A DNA stretch of 64,000 nucleotides from Jaltomata sinuosa (GCA_003996215.1 QJPP01001810.1:1-64000), one strand, 5' to 3'. Numbered from the stretch's first letter, positions 11,087 to 23,256 are shown. The notes: generated from the sequence alone by a model not told the origin. Program-made: numbers and translations.

Positions 11087-12570
11087 TCATAAGTTGGAAA
11101 TCTATTAACTTATTTAGCCTTTATTCATGAATTATTACCATGTGTTATTGCAATTTAGAAGTACTTATTGTCTTTATTGTCTTATATACAGGCATTCTTG
11201 ATCAATTGAAGGAAGAAAAGGATTTGAACCCAAATGAGCTGAAAAGGAAAGCTAAGTTACAAATATGATCGGAAAGGCAAGAATCTTTTGTGTTGTATGA
11301 ATCAACATGCGAGCAGCAAAAGACCACCTGCATTTCACAAGTTCCAGCACACATAAGAGCTAAAAAACTACCTCAGCAGTGGTACACGTGCGATCAGCGA
11401 ATTGCCAAGGGTGATCTCCCTTTCCTCCACACATGAGATCACAGGAGAAAAAATCCCACTGCCCTGAACAATGGGCACCTGCGAGCCGTAAGTCACAATG
11501 GGCGGCCGTAGGTGCCTTTGCCCTTGATTTTGTAGATGCCCCAAAGGGTAATTTTGTCCAAATGTCTGTGGAGTAATTTGGAAGGTTCCAAGACCCTTTT
11601 TGGGATCTATGCAATGGAATTTACTGTAGTTTTCAATTCCAAATTAGAATAGAGAGCATAGAGAGTAGAAGAGAGAAGAGAGTACATTCTAGAGTACAAT
11701 TTTCTTCGTCTTCCTTGTAGTGATATATTGAGCTTGGAATTTAAAGATAGTTATTAATTATGAATGGAATTATTGAACACCCATTTGGTATATTCTCTTG
11801 TTCCTTCATTATAAGTAGCTAATTTCAATTCTAGGGGTGTTTGTATAATGTGTGTTTGAATTTGGGAATGGGTGTTGATTATTTGGGTTTATTATCAATT
11901 ATTATGTATGGATCTACTGAATTCTTCATGTTTTCATTATAAATTTAATGGTTGAAAACACTAATTTAGCTTACTAATGGTGTGCTTTCTTGAAGAAGAA
12001 GTTCATCAATTTTGCAAAAATTCAATAGTGGGGATTTGGGATTTCCACTATAAATTGAGGTTAGAAATAGCTTGATTTAGGAAATTTTCACCTAAGAGTT
12101 GAGGCTAGAAATAGCCTAAGTCATCTAATCCTATTAGTTGGTTTGATTGCCTAACTATGGGGTTCGAAAGAGACCATAGTGTATATATGCTTAGCGGGTT
12201 GAAAGACAACTAAGCATAATTATGACCAAGGCTACCCATACTTTGATTGAGAATTTTCTTGAATAATCAAGCCCTATCCCATTGCATGACCCCATCAGAA
12301 GCACACGCCTAGACTTTCTTTCTTGGTTTAAACTCTCGTGTTTACGTCCTTTAGTTGTTATAATTCAAACCTTAGCTCCCAAACTATTTCCCCTAATTTG
12401 TATTTACTTGTTTAACCTACTTGCTTACTTTTGTGAATCGACTGGACAACATTTGGTGAATCTCCGTACCAATCTCCGTGGATTTGACCCCGATATACCA
12501 TTAGATTACTTATTGTTTTGCTTGACAATTACTACCACCTCCTTCAGGAGAGTTGTTTTTAGCGTCATCA
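11087..12570 (+). repeat. Element A 3' LTR, about 1.48 kb
   Basis: It starts TTCATAAGTTGG right after the polypurine tract, matching the (TG)TTGATAAG start of related LTRs, and ends AGCGTCATCA like element D's AGCGTTATCA. It carries a CAGG splice-acceptor-like site at 11189-11191, a palindrome-word block at about 11310-11515 and a late tract TTTGACCCCGATAT shared with D. No primer site follows at 12571, so it is not obviously B's 5' LTR. The frame at 12282-12725 is a chance ORF. Confidence 0.7.
11310..11515. repeat. Palindrome-word block in element A LTR
   Basis: It begins about 225 bp into the LTR. Words include GGCACCT and AGGTGCC flanking the region near 11465-11515, and CATGCGAGC/CACCTGC variants. 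Less regular than the leader block. Confidence 0.5.
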
Positions 12571-12962
12571 CTTACCACCAGAAATTCGCTGCCACTACTA
12601 TTTTTCCAAAAAAACCCAAAGAGCCATCCACCATTGTCAAAGAGCTCCAAGATCCACTCTCTTGCTTGTTTCACTTCTCACCTTCTACTCATAATTGGTA
12701 TGCTCCCTTAAATTTTAAATCCTGAATCTTCAATTAATACATTATGATTTTTCTAAGTGATGATTCCCTATTCCCCAATTGCTTTTGGTTTTTCATGATT
12801 GGAGTATAGTTGTGGGTTCATTATTATTGTTTTACATATTAAATGGTGAATCATAGTTATTATTGTTGATGTACTGATTGATAGCTTTTGATTCGTGGCT
12901 TGAATTTTAGTTGGGGGTGAGGTCTGACTAACCCCATTTAGTTGTGATGCATGATATGGCCC

Positions 12963-13217
12963 GATGACAGATTGGTTGACGTCTTTCTTAAAGAAAAATC
13001 ATCATTCCAATTGAGGTTTGGTCAAATTAGGTTGTGTTGAGATGAGATGCTTATCTATGTGTTCGTGATTGTGCTTAATAGATTGTCTTGTTTGGGTGAG
13101 CGAATTGGTGGAGAGTGTGTGTTTCATGTGCATTATGTGTTTATGCTTGGTAATTGAGCATGTTGCTCGATGGTTCCCGGTGATAGATTATGTGATGAAT
13201 CTCTTAAGGGAAATCAT
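12963..13217 (+). promoter_or_regulatory. 40-bp module, two copies in element B leader intron
   Basis: 12963-13005 (GATGACAGATTGGTTGACGT then CTTTCTTAAAG) and 13180-13217 (GATAGATTATGTGATGAATC then TCTTAAGGGAAATCAT). Same order and place as in A. Confidence 0.5.
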
Positions 13218-13384
13218 TATTTTTTTGTGTTTAAAAAGTCAAGTGTTGTTGAAATCTTGTTAGTTAGTCTCTTTGGGGAAGTTTGCGTACCCATTAGGCT
13301 AAGGTCGTGGTAAAAACTATTCTTAAGTTTTGAACTTGGGTCTTATTCATAGGGGTTGTTCACTGATTACCACTTGTGAGCTGC

Positions 13385-13600
13385 AAGGGTTGCCTTGCGA
13401 ACGCAAGTGTAAGCAAAGGTTGGGCAGAAGGATACCCTTCACTGCCTAGTCATTTGCATGGTACTTGCGTCCTGCAAGTCTTAACTTGTGGCACACAAAT
13501 GTAACACTAGTGCCCCCAGAAATTTCAGTGCCACTGCCTAACATCTGTGCCTCACTTGCGAGCCACAAGTGCCTATTTGTGGCATGCAAATACTGAGCAG
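13385..13600. repeat. Palindrome-word block, element B leader intron
   Basis: Contains CTTGCG-AA-CGCAAG, ACTTGC-GTCCT-GCAAGT, CACTTG(7)CAAGTG and ATTTG-TGGCATG-CAAAT. It is at the same position relative to the ORF as in A, with a related but not identical vocabulary. Confidence 0.8.
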
Positions 13601-13747
13601 TAAGCTACAACTGTTCCTTTTTTTTTGCGTTTCCTTTTGTTTTATTTCTTTTCTTCTCTTAGCTTGTTCTCTACTGCATAAACACAAAATACCAAAAGAT
13701 TTTTGTTCCTTTTTGTTTTCTTGGCTACTCATATCATTTTGCAGGAA

Positions 13748-15302
13748 ATGTCTTGAAACAGGACCAACTTTGCCAGAAATGCTTGCAAGTATAAATCAAA
13801 GGATAAAAGCGAGGCTAAGATCAAGGCCACAACCATCGAGATTCCTTCTGCATCTATAGTCATGAGGAGAGAATCAAATTTTGTGTTAAGGGTAAGAAGC
13901 CTTACTATCTTAGCTTTTGTAAGAGAAGGGTGTTTATTGATTAAAAGATATTCAACTTGGCAGGTTTAAAAGATGATTTCCCTAACATGGCGAGGTAGTT
14001 TAATAAACAAAATTGGCACCCCCTTGTTGATATGCCAGGGGCATTCTTGCTGGAGTTTGTGTGAGAGTTCTATACCTCATACCAGGCAAGAAAAGACTCT
14101 ATGGAGAACAAGGAATTAGTTGACAGTTTTCCTTGCCTATCATTTGTATTAGTGCGGGGTAAAGGAGATAAGAATCACCCCAAGGCGATCAACTCTATTT
14201 ATAGGAAAGACATAATACCTTCAGGGACTACATATGATGAGAAGATAGCCAATAAAGAGAATCAATATACTTGGGTAGCTGGCATTATTGCTGAGGGTCA
14301 GCCTCTTTGGGCCACGTTTGGTGGTGAAATAGTTTGACAGGACCTAAAGTTTAAGGTGAAGTTGTGTCTTGACCTAGTTTGCTCCAGATTTATCCCCTTA
14401 AAGAATGATCAAAGGATATCCATTGAAACAATCGTTCTTATTGCATGCATCAGGGTGGGGAGACATATAAATTTTGGTGAGATAGTGGTTGTGCAAATCA
14501 AGAAGGGAGCCCGCCAAAAGGCCACATCCATGCCTTTCCCTGTTCTCATAAGTTTTCTTTGTGCTCGTGTATGGACTCCATACTTTGAATCTCTTGATTA
14601 GTCAATCTTTGCTGGTGGTTTTATTGATATATAGCAAAAGTGGGATAAGGAGGTTCCTAAGGTTAAAAAGAGAAAGCTTGCTTAGGGTTTGGGTACTTTT
14701 GGGAGTACTATTGCCATTTTGGCATCTTTGCCTGCAGATGTTGAGGGTTCTACCACCTAGTCCGAGTATGATGTTCCTACTCTCGTGATGTAAGGAAATG
14801 ATCCAGCTGAGATGATGCCTCCTAGGCCCTCTTCTTCTTCATAGCTTTCTTTGGGTGGTCGTCTCCAAAGGCTTTCAAAAATAAGTTGCAACAACAACTC
14901 TCTATTGAGCATCTATCTAAAGACATCCCCAACTATATTTAACGGGCTAGCAAAGTAGCCCTGGCACCTGTTCTGGACAATATGAGTAGATTTTGTGCCA
15001 GTGTTGACACTATTAAGGGGTCTGTAGCTTTATTAAGGAAGGATGTGGATAAAATAAAAGTGTATGCTACATATTTGGTTCTCGACCTCAGTTTCTTAGA
15101 TACTGCTTTGAAGTCAACGCATGGGGGAAAGGATCTCATAGTTTATTTGCTTGGAGGAGATAGAGCAGCTGGTAGTTTTGATACTGAAGAGGTGCTCATA
15201 GAGTTACAAGAGATGGAAAGAGACCTAAGGTTATCTAAAGTGGAGATTTATGCTCGTCAAGACAGGGCTGGTTCAAGATCCCAACTGCCTCTCATTTCTT
15301 AG
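13748..15302 (+). pseudogene. Element B third ORF, 'putative plant transposon protein' type
   Basis: Open pieces at 14101-14337, 14356-14601 and 14982-15302 keep the family order: SFVLVRGKGD, then AINSIYRKDIIP, YTWVAGIIAEGQPLW, SIETIVLIACIRVGRHINFG and SMPFPVLISFLC, then a more variable C-terminal half. Stops at 13754 (third codon after the predicted ATG) and elsewhere, plus frame changes, mark it as decayed. It aligns throughout with element A's copy. The function of this family is unknown. Confidence 0.65.
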
Positions 15303-17154
15303 TTTTTACATGATAGACATTTCGATGCCTAGTGCTCATCAGGGAGTTTTGCACCCATTCCTTATTGTCTTATACTATTTCGCGTTGGGGACAATGCATA
15401 TTTTTAGTTGGGGGTGGGTGTATGTTTTGATAGGGTGATACATTTAATGCCTTTATCGGGCTTGCTATTACTTTGAAACATTTTGATTGCCCTTGTCGGG
15501 CTTGGTTTGTATTTTGTGAATGATATTTATTTTGCCCTTGTCGGGCTTGTTTTCTTTATGCTATGTTATTGTTCTCTCATAGAGCTTGATTTTGTTATGC
15601 TTGCATGTGAGTGTATGCTATTTTGGATTGGTTTCACACGCTGATTGTCCTACTACTCGTGCAACTTGCAAAGTTGTGCTTAGTACCCTTGCCGAGACCA
15701 TTTTAAAAAGATTCATGAGCACATAGTTTTTCAAATTCGCCTTCGTTAATATTAGTTTCACTATACTCCAAGGGTTTTCTTTATACCATAGTTCATTTTC
15801 AAGGAGAAAATTTTTATTTATTTTTATTTTTGTTGTCGAACTGGGTGACAATTCTTTATGATAGATTGGGAGATGACTTTCTTAAGAGAAAATGCCAGTC
15901 TTAATGTGTGTCGAGTTCATGTCACATTTGTCCTTAGCGAGACCACCAATTTTATTTTTTTTGCAAATGATTTGAATTTGAGAAAAGAGGGGAAAAGATT
16001 TCAAGCATTCTCTTACGATCTTTAAATTCATTATTGTCTCTTTAATTCACAAATGACTTGTTCAAAATTTGAAATAGATTGTCAAGAGTCAATCACTTTT
16101 TTTGGGTTTGAGAATAGCTTATAACCCAGGTGTTTGTGATGCTTTGTGTGGTAAGGTCTTCGTGTGTTCTTGTGTATGCATGTAATTTAGAACTTACCCC
16201 CGATTTTGATTCAAGCTAAAATTCTATATGTTGCTTAGCTTGGAGGTTGACCTTAGGCCCTTATTGAACCGTCACTTTACCAAAAACTTCCTTCTCTTAA
16301 ACTAATCCTAGTCAACCCAGTTTGAGCCTTTGACCTTTTCTTTTGGCAATCATGTTACACACCTTTCCCTTTTTGAGACCTCTTTTGGCACCCAACCTCT
16401 CTTAATGCTTAGAAAATTAGGATGTAGGCTAAATGCTTAAGTTCGGGAGGGGGATAAATGAAAGTTTAGGGTGATTGACTTAGGCAAAAGCCTATGTTTT
16501 GGAGTGTGCGTAATGAAATCTTAAAGGAGTTATTGAGCTTAAGTTTGGGAGTGGCACATAGTGAATTTTTTTTTGAACTGCTTGAAGTGACCAAAATGTT
16601 GATTAAAGGAAGAATAAGAAGTGAAAGAGTGCTACATTTCCCTCTAATATTAAAAGAACAAAGCAATGGTGTGTGGATGAATGGCTTAGGGAAGATTTGG
16701 GTTGTGAAAGGGGGAAATAAAGTGAAATAAAATCAATGATATAAGCGGTGTGCTTGAATTTCAAATGTTAGCATTAGGGAGATTTGATGCAATTATCCTA
16801 AATTATTACCTTCAGTTTTCCCTAAGCTTCATAGATACTCGCAAGTCCTTAGTGATTTCGAGTTGTGCGACTCTACATTGGTGGCGAATTACGCAAAGGG
16901 AAAACTTATGGTTCTAAGTGTGTGCGCTCAAACTTATTTGAGAGAGTGAGCATCATTTGTTCTATCTTATGATCCCTATTGTTGTGATATGCATAATTGT
17001 GAGTGGGATTCTCTCTTGTTGTGAATGGGATTACAACCTTGGGGATAGCGGTAAAGCTTGATCTCAATTAGGGAGAATGAATGCAGCAAGTTGTTACGTG
17101 AAATTGAGGCAAGTATTGAAATTTTGGTGTCAATGACTTGAGATGTTAATTTGA
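15303..17154 (+). other. 3' non-coding region of element B before the H insertion
   Basis: No gene. It holds three GCC(C)/GGGC hairpins (15449-15546), a third copy of the 40-bp module (15858-15894) and tracts shared with A. The sequence is cut at 17154 by H and resumes at about 22470. Confidence 0.6.
15449..15546 (+). repeat. TTGTC-loop hairpin trio in element B
   Basis: GCCC-TTGTC-GGGC occurs at 15489-15501 and again at 15534-15546, after a degenerate GCC-TTTATC-GGGC at 15449-15461. Each is followed by TTG. This is the same loop as in Gypsy-1, with a different stem. Confidence 0.8.
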
Positions 17155-17669
17155 TGCAAGTTCGTGAGGTACTTATTGCACAGAAGGATTTCTACTTAAC
17201 ATCAAGAGCTTAGAGTATTTCAAGAGAGTATGGAAATGAAGAATCAATTCATGAAATGATTAACATTAGGTTTTAGGATCCTTTTATGATGTACATGTAG
17301 TTAAGGTCATTTACATCTTTACTTATCTTAGCTAACCCTAGTAGTATAAATAAAAAATGATGGAGAATTTTTGGTAGACAATATTTTTAGGTGAATACTC
17401 TTGGTGAGTTTTTGTGGGTTGAATCCCTATGTCTCTATATTGGATCTCTCTTGAATATTTTTTGGTAAGATTATTCATGTATGAGTTCAATTCTCTCCCC
17501 CTTTAAATTTAATTATGTAATTATTTGTTCAAATTAGAGAATTGTAAATCTATATTTGTTGGTCTCTAATCTACGTCAATTGTGGAATTGTTTGTTCTTT
17601 CTTGTTTATCTCCCTTCAATTTCTTAATTATTTCTTAAATCTCTTTATCTTGTATCTCATTTTACATCA
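17155..17669 (+). repeat. Element H 5' LTR
   Basis: TGCAAG...CATCA, 515 bp, the same length as the partner LTR. A TATA box (TATAAATA) is at about 17345-17352. Confidence 0.85.
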
Positions 17670-17670
17670 A

Positions 17671-17683
17671 TTGGTATCAGATC
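17671..17683 (+). other. Element H primer binding site (Met-tRNA type)
   Basis: TTGGTATCAGATC, one base after the LTR end; differs from the canonical Met site only near its 3' end. Confidence 0.8.
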
Positions 17684-19077
17684 TTTGGAGTAATTGAGTA
17701 TTCTTATAGTCAATTGTTTCACTGATTTGAACTTCAATATCACCAAACAAGATTTTAAAAATTATAAAAACCCATAAAGTGGGTACCATTGTTGAGTTGT
17801 GTATCCGCCTGCAATGTTTATTTCTTCTGAAATTCTCAAAAAATCAATTGTTGTTTGGGAACTTTGAACTTGGAAATCCAAATGGGTTATGGTTGTTTCA
17901 GCTGAAAATTTGTATTCTATCATATTATTGAGAAACAGACAAGTTGAGGTTCGAATCTAGTGTTTGTCTGCTGGTTCAATGATTGATTTTTGATTTGGTA
18001 TTTACTTGTTAGCTTCATGGATAATTGTTTGCTGAACTAAAAGTTGAGCTTAGCTGTTGTAACATAATGTTGGGTTGAACAATTTGAGATAGATTGCTGG
18101 AATGGAGGGATTCGAACCTGCGTAGTTACAAAAGGAAGAAGAAGAAGAAGAGAGAAAGAGCTGAAACTATTTAACTCATGTTGGTTTGCTGTTGTTTTCA
18201 AGTTCATTTCGAGGTTATCATGGATTTGGAGTAGGAAACTTGAAATATAAACTCCATTGGGACTTTGGAAGCCATTAACAAAGATTGAAGCTTTGATCTC
18301 AATTTCCGAGTTTCGCAAATGAGCTTCGTTTCAAGTGGGTGTTCTTTCATAAGATCAAAAACATCTTAAGGAGTTAATATTTGAAATTTGAGGTGGTTTG
18401 GAGTATATTTGAGGTGGATTTAGGTGGATTTTCAGCACATTCAAAGGTTAAAGATGAAGTTGAATATCTATTTTCCAGATTATGCCTAAATAGCCACATT
18501 TCCACTACAATTTTGAAATTGGCCACTTTTGTTTAGTAGCCAACTTTCTATCTAATTTCATATATAGCATTCTTTAATTTGTTTTTTTCCTTTCTTTGAT
18601 TTTTTATTATAGCAAGTTTAGTTAAGTATTAGTTCATACTTAGTGATAAACTAGTTTCTTTTGTGTGCTTTTATTTTATTTCGTGCCAATTTATTTTGTG
18701 CTTTTCTCTTTTAGTTTCGTTGTGTGTTTATTTTATTCCTAGTCCGTTAGTGTGTTTTGTCCTTTTTTGTTAATATCATAAACTTCATTCCGAACTGATA
18801 CTTGAAAGCTTACTTTGAGCTAATTTGAGATTGTAGAACCCTAAAAAGACTAAGGGATACCCTTGAGAGGTAAAAGACTTGAGTGGTGATATCATTTGAA
18901 TGTGGTCCTAAAAGCATACAACCTTTGAGTGTATACACGAGTGGAAAGAAAATTGAGTGCAATCATTTGAGTGATAAACATGAGGGAGTGACTTGTAAGA
19001 TCCATTATTTTTACTAACCACTTTTCTTGTCTTAATTATGTCTTACACATGTTCAAGAAGTTATAAGTAAGGTTTGG

Positions 19078-21841
19078 ATGATTGGAGAAAGGAGAATTCC
19101 ATCTTATAATTCTAGTTCTTGTATAAGTTATTGTGAAGTGTTTCATGATAGTAGTGCTTCTACAAGAAAAGGAGAGAATGAGCCTTATGGAAATTTGACT
19201 ATATTTGAAGTCATTGTTGAGAGATTTGAGAGTAGTTGCACATTTAATTGCACCTTAGGTGAAAATTGTGATATACCAACTTTATTGGTCCATCTTTGGT
19301 TGAGTGGTTGGATTTACCCTATCATACAAAAAGGTGTCCATATAAATTTGGTGGAAGGTGGATTGACAAGGAGGTGAAGATCATTGTTTACTGTGGAAGC
19401 TATAAAGGAGGAATTTGGTGTGATGTGTATCCAGTGTCTACTTGTTCAGTGTGTTTAGGAGATTCTTGGTTCAAACATAATAAATTTTTGTTTGATAGGA
19501 ACTCGAAAAAGTTTGTTGTTGTAGATTCGATGGAATGAGAACATGTCTTAACTCCTATGACCATTAAGGAATCTTCAATAACAAATGAGGAAGTCAAGAA
19601 AGTGAAAGTGGAGACTTCTAACTTGAAATTTGGTACACAAAGTCAATCCAATAATTAAAGTAGAGTTTTTAAAGCTTCTAGTGATGCCAAGTTGAAACTT
19701 GATGTGAAGCGTCATCCCAATGACTCAAAGGGGATTCATGGAGACTATTGCACTCCTAAAGAAATGAAAGAGAGTGAAACAAAAGAGATGAGTGAGAGAG
19801 TGAATAGTGACAACTCAAAAGATAAAAAAAAGGAGGATATTTTGAATGAAGTGAGTGAGTGACTACAAGCACAAAAGAAAAGAGAGTTGAAAATGGAGAG
19901 AGACTTGTCACAAGAAGAAAAGAAGAAAAGTGAGGCAAATGAGTGGAAAGAATATGAGATGAGAAAAAAACTAGAGAGTATGAATTAAAGGTTTTCTGAT
20001 TCTAACTCTAACCTTTTGAATTATTGTTTTTCTAGTGTTTCCACTTCTTCTGTAGGTATTCTTGCAGAAGAGCACAAAAACAATGACCTAACATGGAAAT
20101 AAATTCAAGAATTGAAAGAAGCAAGTCATGTTGGGTCTACTTTATCAAGTAAGCAAGTGAGCTTAATCTTAAAAAATCAAGGTAAACAAGGTCCTTTAAG
20201 TGCTTATCAAGGCAAAAAGGCTAATCCTAACTCTCTAGTTACTTCAAATAAACTTGCTAGTGACTCGAGTGTGAATGTTAGACCATCTTTTGGTGAGGTT
20301 GTTGATTCTTTACTTTGTATTAATATGCAAATGAATGATGGTCATACACTAGTTGAATACGATTGTGGAGATAAAATTATTATTGATTGTGAATTTAAAG
20401 GGTTTCAAGCTAGTGGTATGTCAATTATGAAAAAGCATAGGATACAAAGTGTTTCTTTGAATTCTTGTGATGAAGACGAATTCATTTCTTCTTTAGCTAC
20501 TAGAAACACTAAAAATGTGATTGATGATGGATGTCTCTTTGCAAGTGAATTGAATTGTTACAATTCTTTATCTTGTAAGGACATGAATATGTTTTGTGAT
20601 AGTACTCTTAAAATATAGCATGAGAAGAGTGATGATATCCTTTTTGAGCCTAAAGAATGTCAAATTTTTAAAATATTTGACAACCCTTTATTTAGTGAAT
20701 TTATTCAAGAGGATTTGAAATATGATCTTTGTGTTGATGATTTGAGTCTTTTGAGTTGTTCTAATCTTGATTGTGTGTTTCACATTTATCATAATTCAAA
20801 AATTTAATTTAAAAGTGTGAACACTATTGATGAAGTTCAATTGAATAATTCATTTCTTGTTGACCTATATGCACTTGATGAATGTGATGATCTAAAATTT
20901 AAAGAGTTCATGACTTATGATAATGATTCCTGTGTCTTGCTTGAGGGAGAAAATTGTTTGGATTTTAGCAAGCTAACTTCCAAAATATTTGTTGAAAACA
21001 CTTCTTATGTTAAAAAGTCCTCTAAAATTGAAGAACGCCCTTTAAAGAATGAGAGAGGCACAAGTGATAGTAGTTTGATAGATGCTAGTTTTTGTATCAT
21101 TTTGTTTACTCACTCTAATCTTTCCTTTGAGGATATTTTTTGGGTGGTATTTTTGAATGCTTCTAGAAAGAAATGTAAATATGATTTATTTGAACCATTG
21201 CCAAATATTTTTGGCCATAATTGTGATAATCTTTTTTTTGATGAGTTTACTGGCCTTTTTGATTTATTTGTGAAACACCATCAAAAGAGGATCTACAAAG
21301 AGGTAAGATACTTGGAAGCATCTTCTTGGGCAACAAAAAGGTTTGAGGTATTTTTATCTTCTAAAGTCAAGAATGATTTGTTTGAATAGTTAGTGCTTGT
21401 TTTTGGGCATTCTAAGGCCATGAAGGAACACTTTCATGCTTTTGACTTTCATATTAGCAATATTATTATGATTAATGAAAATTATTTAATATTACTATTT
21501 GATTCATGTTTTGAGTTACTAAGTATGAAATCCAAAAAAAAATTGAAATTGATATCTATGTTTGAATCGGGAATGCAAGGGTTGTGAATAATATAGTTAG
21601 TTCTCTTAATCTTATGGGTAGAAGAGTACAATCAAATTATGAATTGAGGAACTACTTGATCCAAGTTGTTGAAGAAACTAGCCTTGTCTTGAAAATATTA
21701 AAATTTAGAATTATTGATTTCCTTGGCTCATTTTATGATTATAGTATACTTTTGAGTCAAGATCTTGGTACTATGCTTGAAAAGTTGATTTATATGGGAG
21801 TTCATGATTCTTGGCTCTATCATAAAAGTTTGCATTTTTGA
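19078..21841 (+). pseudogene. Element H internal reading frame: protease-like start, then unrecognised protein
   Basis: From 19296 to 21587 one frame can be followed with about nine stops; the largest open pieces are 19296-19538, 20112-20618, 20817-21389 and 21393-21587, and 21584-21841 continues in another frame. The first part resembles the C-terminal side of plant gypsy retropepsins: GGIWCDVYPVSTCSVCLGDSW echoes their WCDVVPM-ACHLLLGRPW pattern. Next comes a Lys/Glu-rich stretch (19690-19980). The rest is Asp/Asn/Ser-rich with no domain I know; landmarks are FEPLPNIFGHNCDNLFFDE and an SSWATKRFEVFLSSK tail. Persistence of one frame suggests a former long ORF replacing pol. Confidence 0.5.
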
Positions 21842-21954
21842 AAATGGTATGTAACTTGTTTGAAAGTTTATCTTTTGGTTTGGGTACTAATTCCCTTTTA
21901 TGTTTTGCAAGGTTCGAATTTGAGGTCAAATTCTTGTCAAGAAGGGAAGAATGA

Positions 21955-22469
21955 TGCAAATCCGGAAAGTATTTAATGCACAGAAGGATTTCTACTTGAC
22001 ATCAAGAGCTTAGAGTGTTTCAAGAGAGTATGGAAACCAAGAATCAATTAAAGAAATGATTAGTATTATGTTTTAGGATCCTTTTACGGTGTACACATAA
22101 TTAAGGACATTTACGTATTTTTTTATCTTAGCTAACCCTAGTAGTATAAATAGAAAATTATGGAGATTATTTGATAGACAATATTTTTAGGTGAATACTC
22201 TTGATGAGTTTTTATGGGTTGAATCCCTTTGTCTCTACATTGGATATCTCTTGAATATCTTTTGGTAAGATTATTCATGTATGCATTCAATTATCTTCTC
22301 CCTTGAATTTAGTCCTGTAATTATTTATTTAAATTATAAAATTGCAAATTTATATTTGTTGGTCTTCAATATACTTCAATTGTAGGATTGTTCTTTCCTT
22401 CTTGTCTATCTCCCTTAAATTTCTTAATCATCTCTTGAATATCTTTATCTTGTATCTCATTTTATATCA
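21955..22469 (+). repeat. Element H 3' LTR
   Basis: 515 bp, starting TGCAAATCC after the polypurine tract at 21938-21954 and ending TATATCA. A TATAAATAG box is at about 22145-22153. Colinear with the 5' LTR. Confidence 0.85.
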
Positions 22470-22755
22470 TAATTGATCTTGTTTTAACTGAGAATGTTCC
22501 CCAGTTTTGAGTGAAAGAGTGAAGTCTCTTTAAGAGTATGTTGAAATGATTTTTATTGCCTTATAACTATGGTGGTGCCGATTGAGATTGATGTGCTTGT
22601 TTAAGTCTTTTTGTTTTTAGACTTTTTGTTTGATTTGTTTTGTTTGATTCGTAGGAGTCTTAGTGTAATTCTTTGTCTTTGAAGATTGAGTCAATTCTTT
22701 ACTTTAGTGAATTTCTTGACTTGCTTGAGGACAAGCAATAGTTCAAGTTCGGGGG

Positions 22756-23256
22756 TTTTATAAGTTGGTAATCTACAAATTTATTTAACTCTTAAGCATG
22801 AATTATTGCCTCAATATTGTGCTTATTAGATGGATTTTATGCCTTTTACGTCTTATATCCAGGCATTCCTAAGATTTGATGAAATACAAGGATTTGGACC
22901 CAAAAAGGAAAGAAAAGAAGGTAAAAAACCCAAGTGATGAGTTAAGGAAGGAAACCAAGTCAAAAGTTGACATCTGCGAAGCGCAGAAGGCCACTTGCGA
23001 GCCACAAGTGATGCACAAAGTCTTAAGAGTTGAAGAAGAACTATTTTTGGTATGTGACTTGCGGTCCGCAAGTGAAACCCAAGAATAAACAGAAGACTGG
23101 CACCTTTCCTCAGCACTTGTAGGCTGCAAGTGGGAAATTGCACCCACAAGTGCGCAAAAAATAATTCGCAAGTGTCCCCCGGGGGTGTTTTTGTCCACAA
23201 CTTTCTTAGTGAGATTTGGGATTTTGAGGATGAAAGTCCTTTTTAGTAGTGGATGA
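22756..23256 (+). repeat. Element B 3' LTR, truncated
   Basis: It follows TTGAGGACAAGCAATAG and a polypurine tract. It begins TTTTATAAGTTGG, colinear with A's LTR through the CCAGGCATTC site at 22860. It stops after about 500 bp where LTR G begins; the expected remaining kilobase is not found after G. Confidence 0.7.
22975..23175. repeat. Palindrome-word block in element B LTR
   Basis: Contains CTGCG-AAG-CGCAG, CACTTGCGAGCCACAAGTG, ACTTGCG-GTC-CGCAAGT (perfect 7-bp arms) and CACTTG(7)CAAGTG. It starts about 220 bp into the LTR, the same offset as in A, C and D. Confidence 0.82.

Larger units (their letters stand above)
6461..12570 (+). mobile_element. Element A: Athila-like, pol-less LTR retroelement (5' part outside the window)
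   Basis: It contains a leader or intron region, a decayed third-ORF-type gene (7388-9036), a long 3' non-coding region, a polypurine tract (about 11075-11086) and a 1.48-kb LTR. I see no gag, protease, RT or integrase. Its LTR 3' end resembles that of element D, which carries an Asp-tRNA-type primer site; that is the basis for the Athila-like label. Element B is a sister copy with the same module order. Its left part is hidden behind Gypsy-1. Confidence 0.7.
12698..13744 (+). other. Predicted 5' leader intron of element B third ORF
   Basis: A pyrimidine-rich, exon-like leader ends ATTG|GTATGC at 12698, and the acceptor ATTTTGCAG|GAAATG ends at 13744 four bases before the ORF's ATG. The interval holds two copies of the 40-bp module (12963-13005 and 13180-13217) and the palindrome-word block at about 13385-13600. 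Predicted by eye; no transcript evidence. Confidence 0.45.
17155..22469 (+). mobile_element. Element H: non-autonomous LTR retrotransposon nested in B
   Basis: Two direct 515-bp LTRs (17155-17669 and 21955-22469) enclose 4.3 kb. A Met-tRNA-type primer site follows the first LTR and a polypurine tract (AGAAGGGAAGAA) precedes the second. There is no RT or integrase, only a decayed protease-like piece followed by a long reading frame with no domain I recognise. B's sequence continues on the far side (TTGATCTTGTTTT matches A's TGATCTTGTTTT). The flanks TTTGA (17150-17154) and ATTGA (22472-22476) are an imperfect candidate target duplication. By eye the LTRs differ at roughly one base in ten, so the insertion is old. 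Confidence 0.82.
12571..23256 (+). mobile_element. Element B: Athila-like, pol-less LTR retroelement interrupted by element H
   Basis: A sister of A in the same orientation: pyrimidine-rich leader, predicted intron, third-ORF-type pseudogene (13748-15302), 3' non-coding region, then (after the H insertion at 17155-22469) the remaining 3' end, polypurine tract and a truncated LTR at 22756-23256. It has no gag or pol. The 5' LTR and primer site are not seen; it may start left of A if A inserted into it, or A and B may be a recombined pair. Confidence 0.65.

Noticed and set aside
12571..12575. CTTAC after element A's LTR as proof of relation to the D/C insertion
   Set aside because: The same five bases follow both LTR ends, but A's other flank is outside the window, so it may be coincidence.
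12282..12725. 147-codon plus-strand ORF
   Set aside because: It lies in the end of element A's LTR and runs into the next element's leader; no conserved motif.
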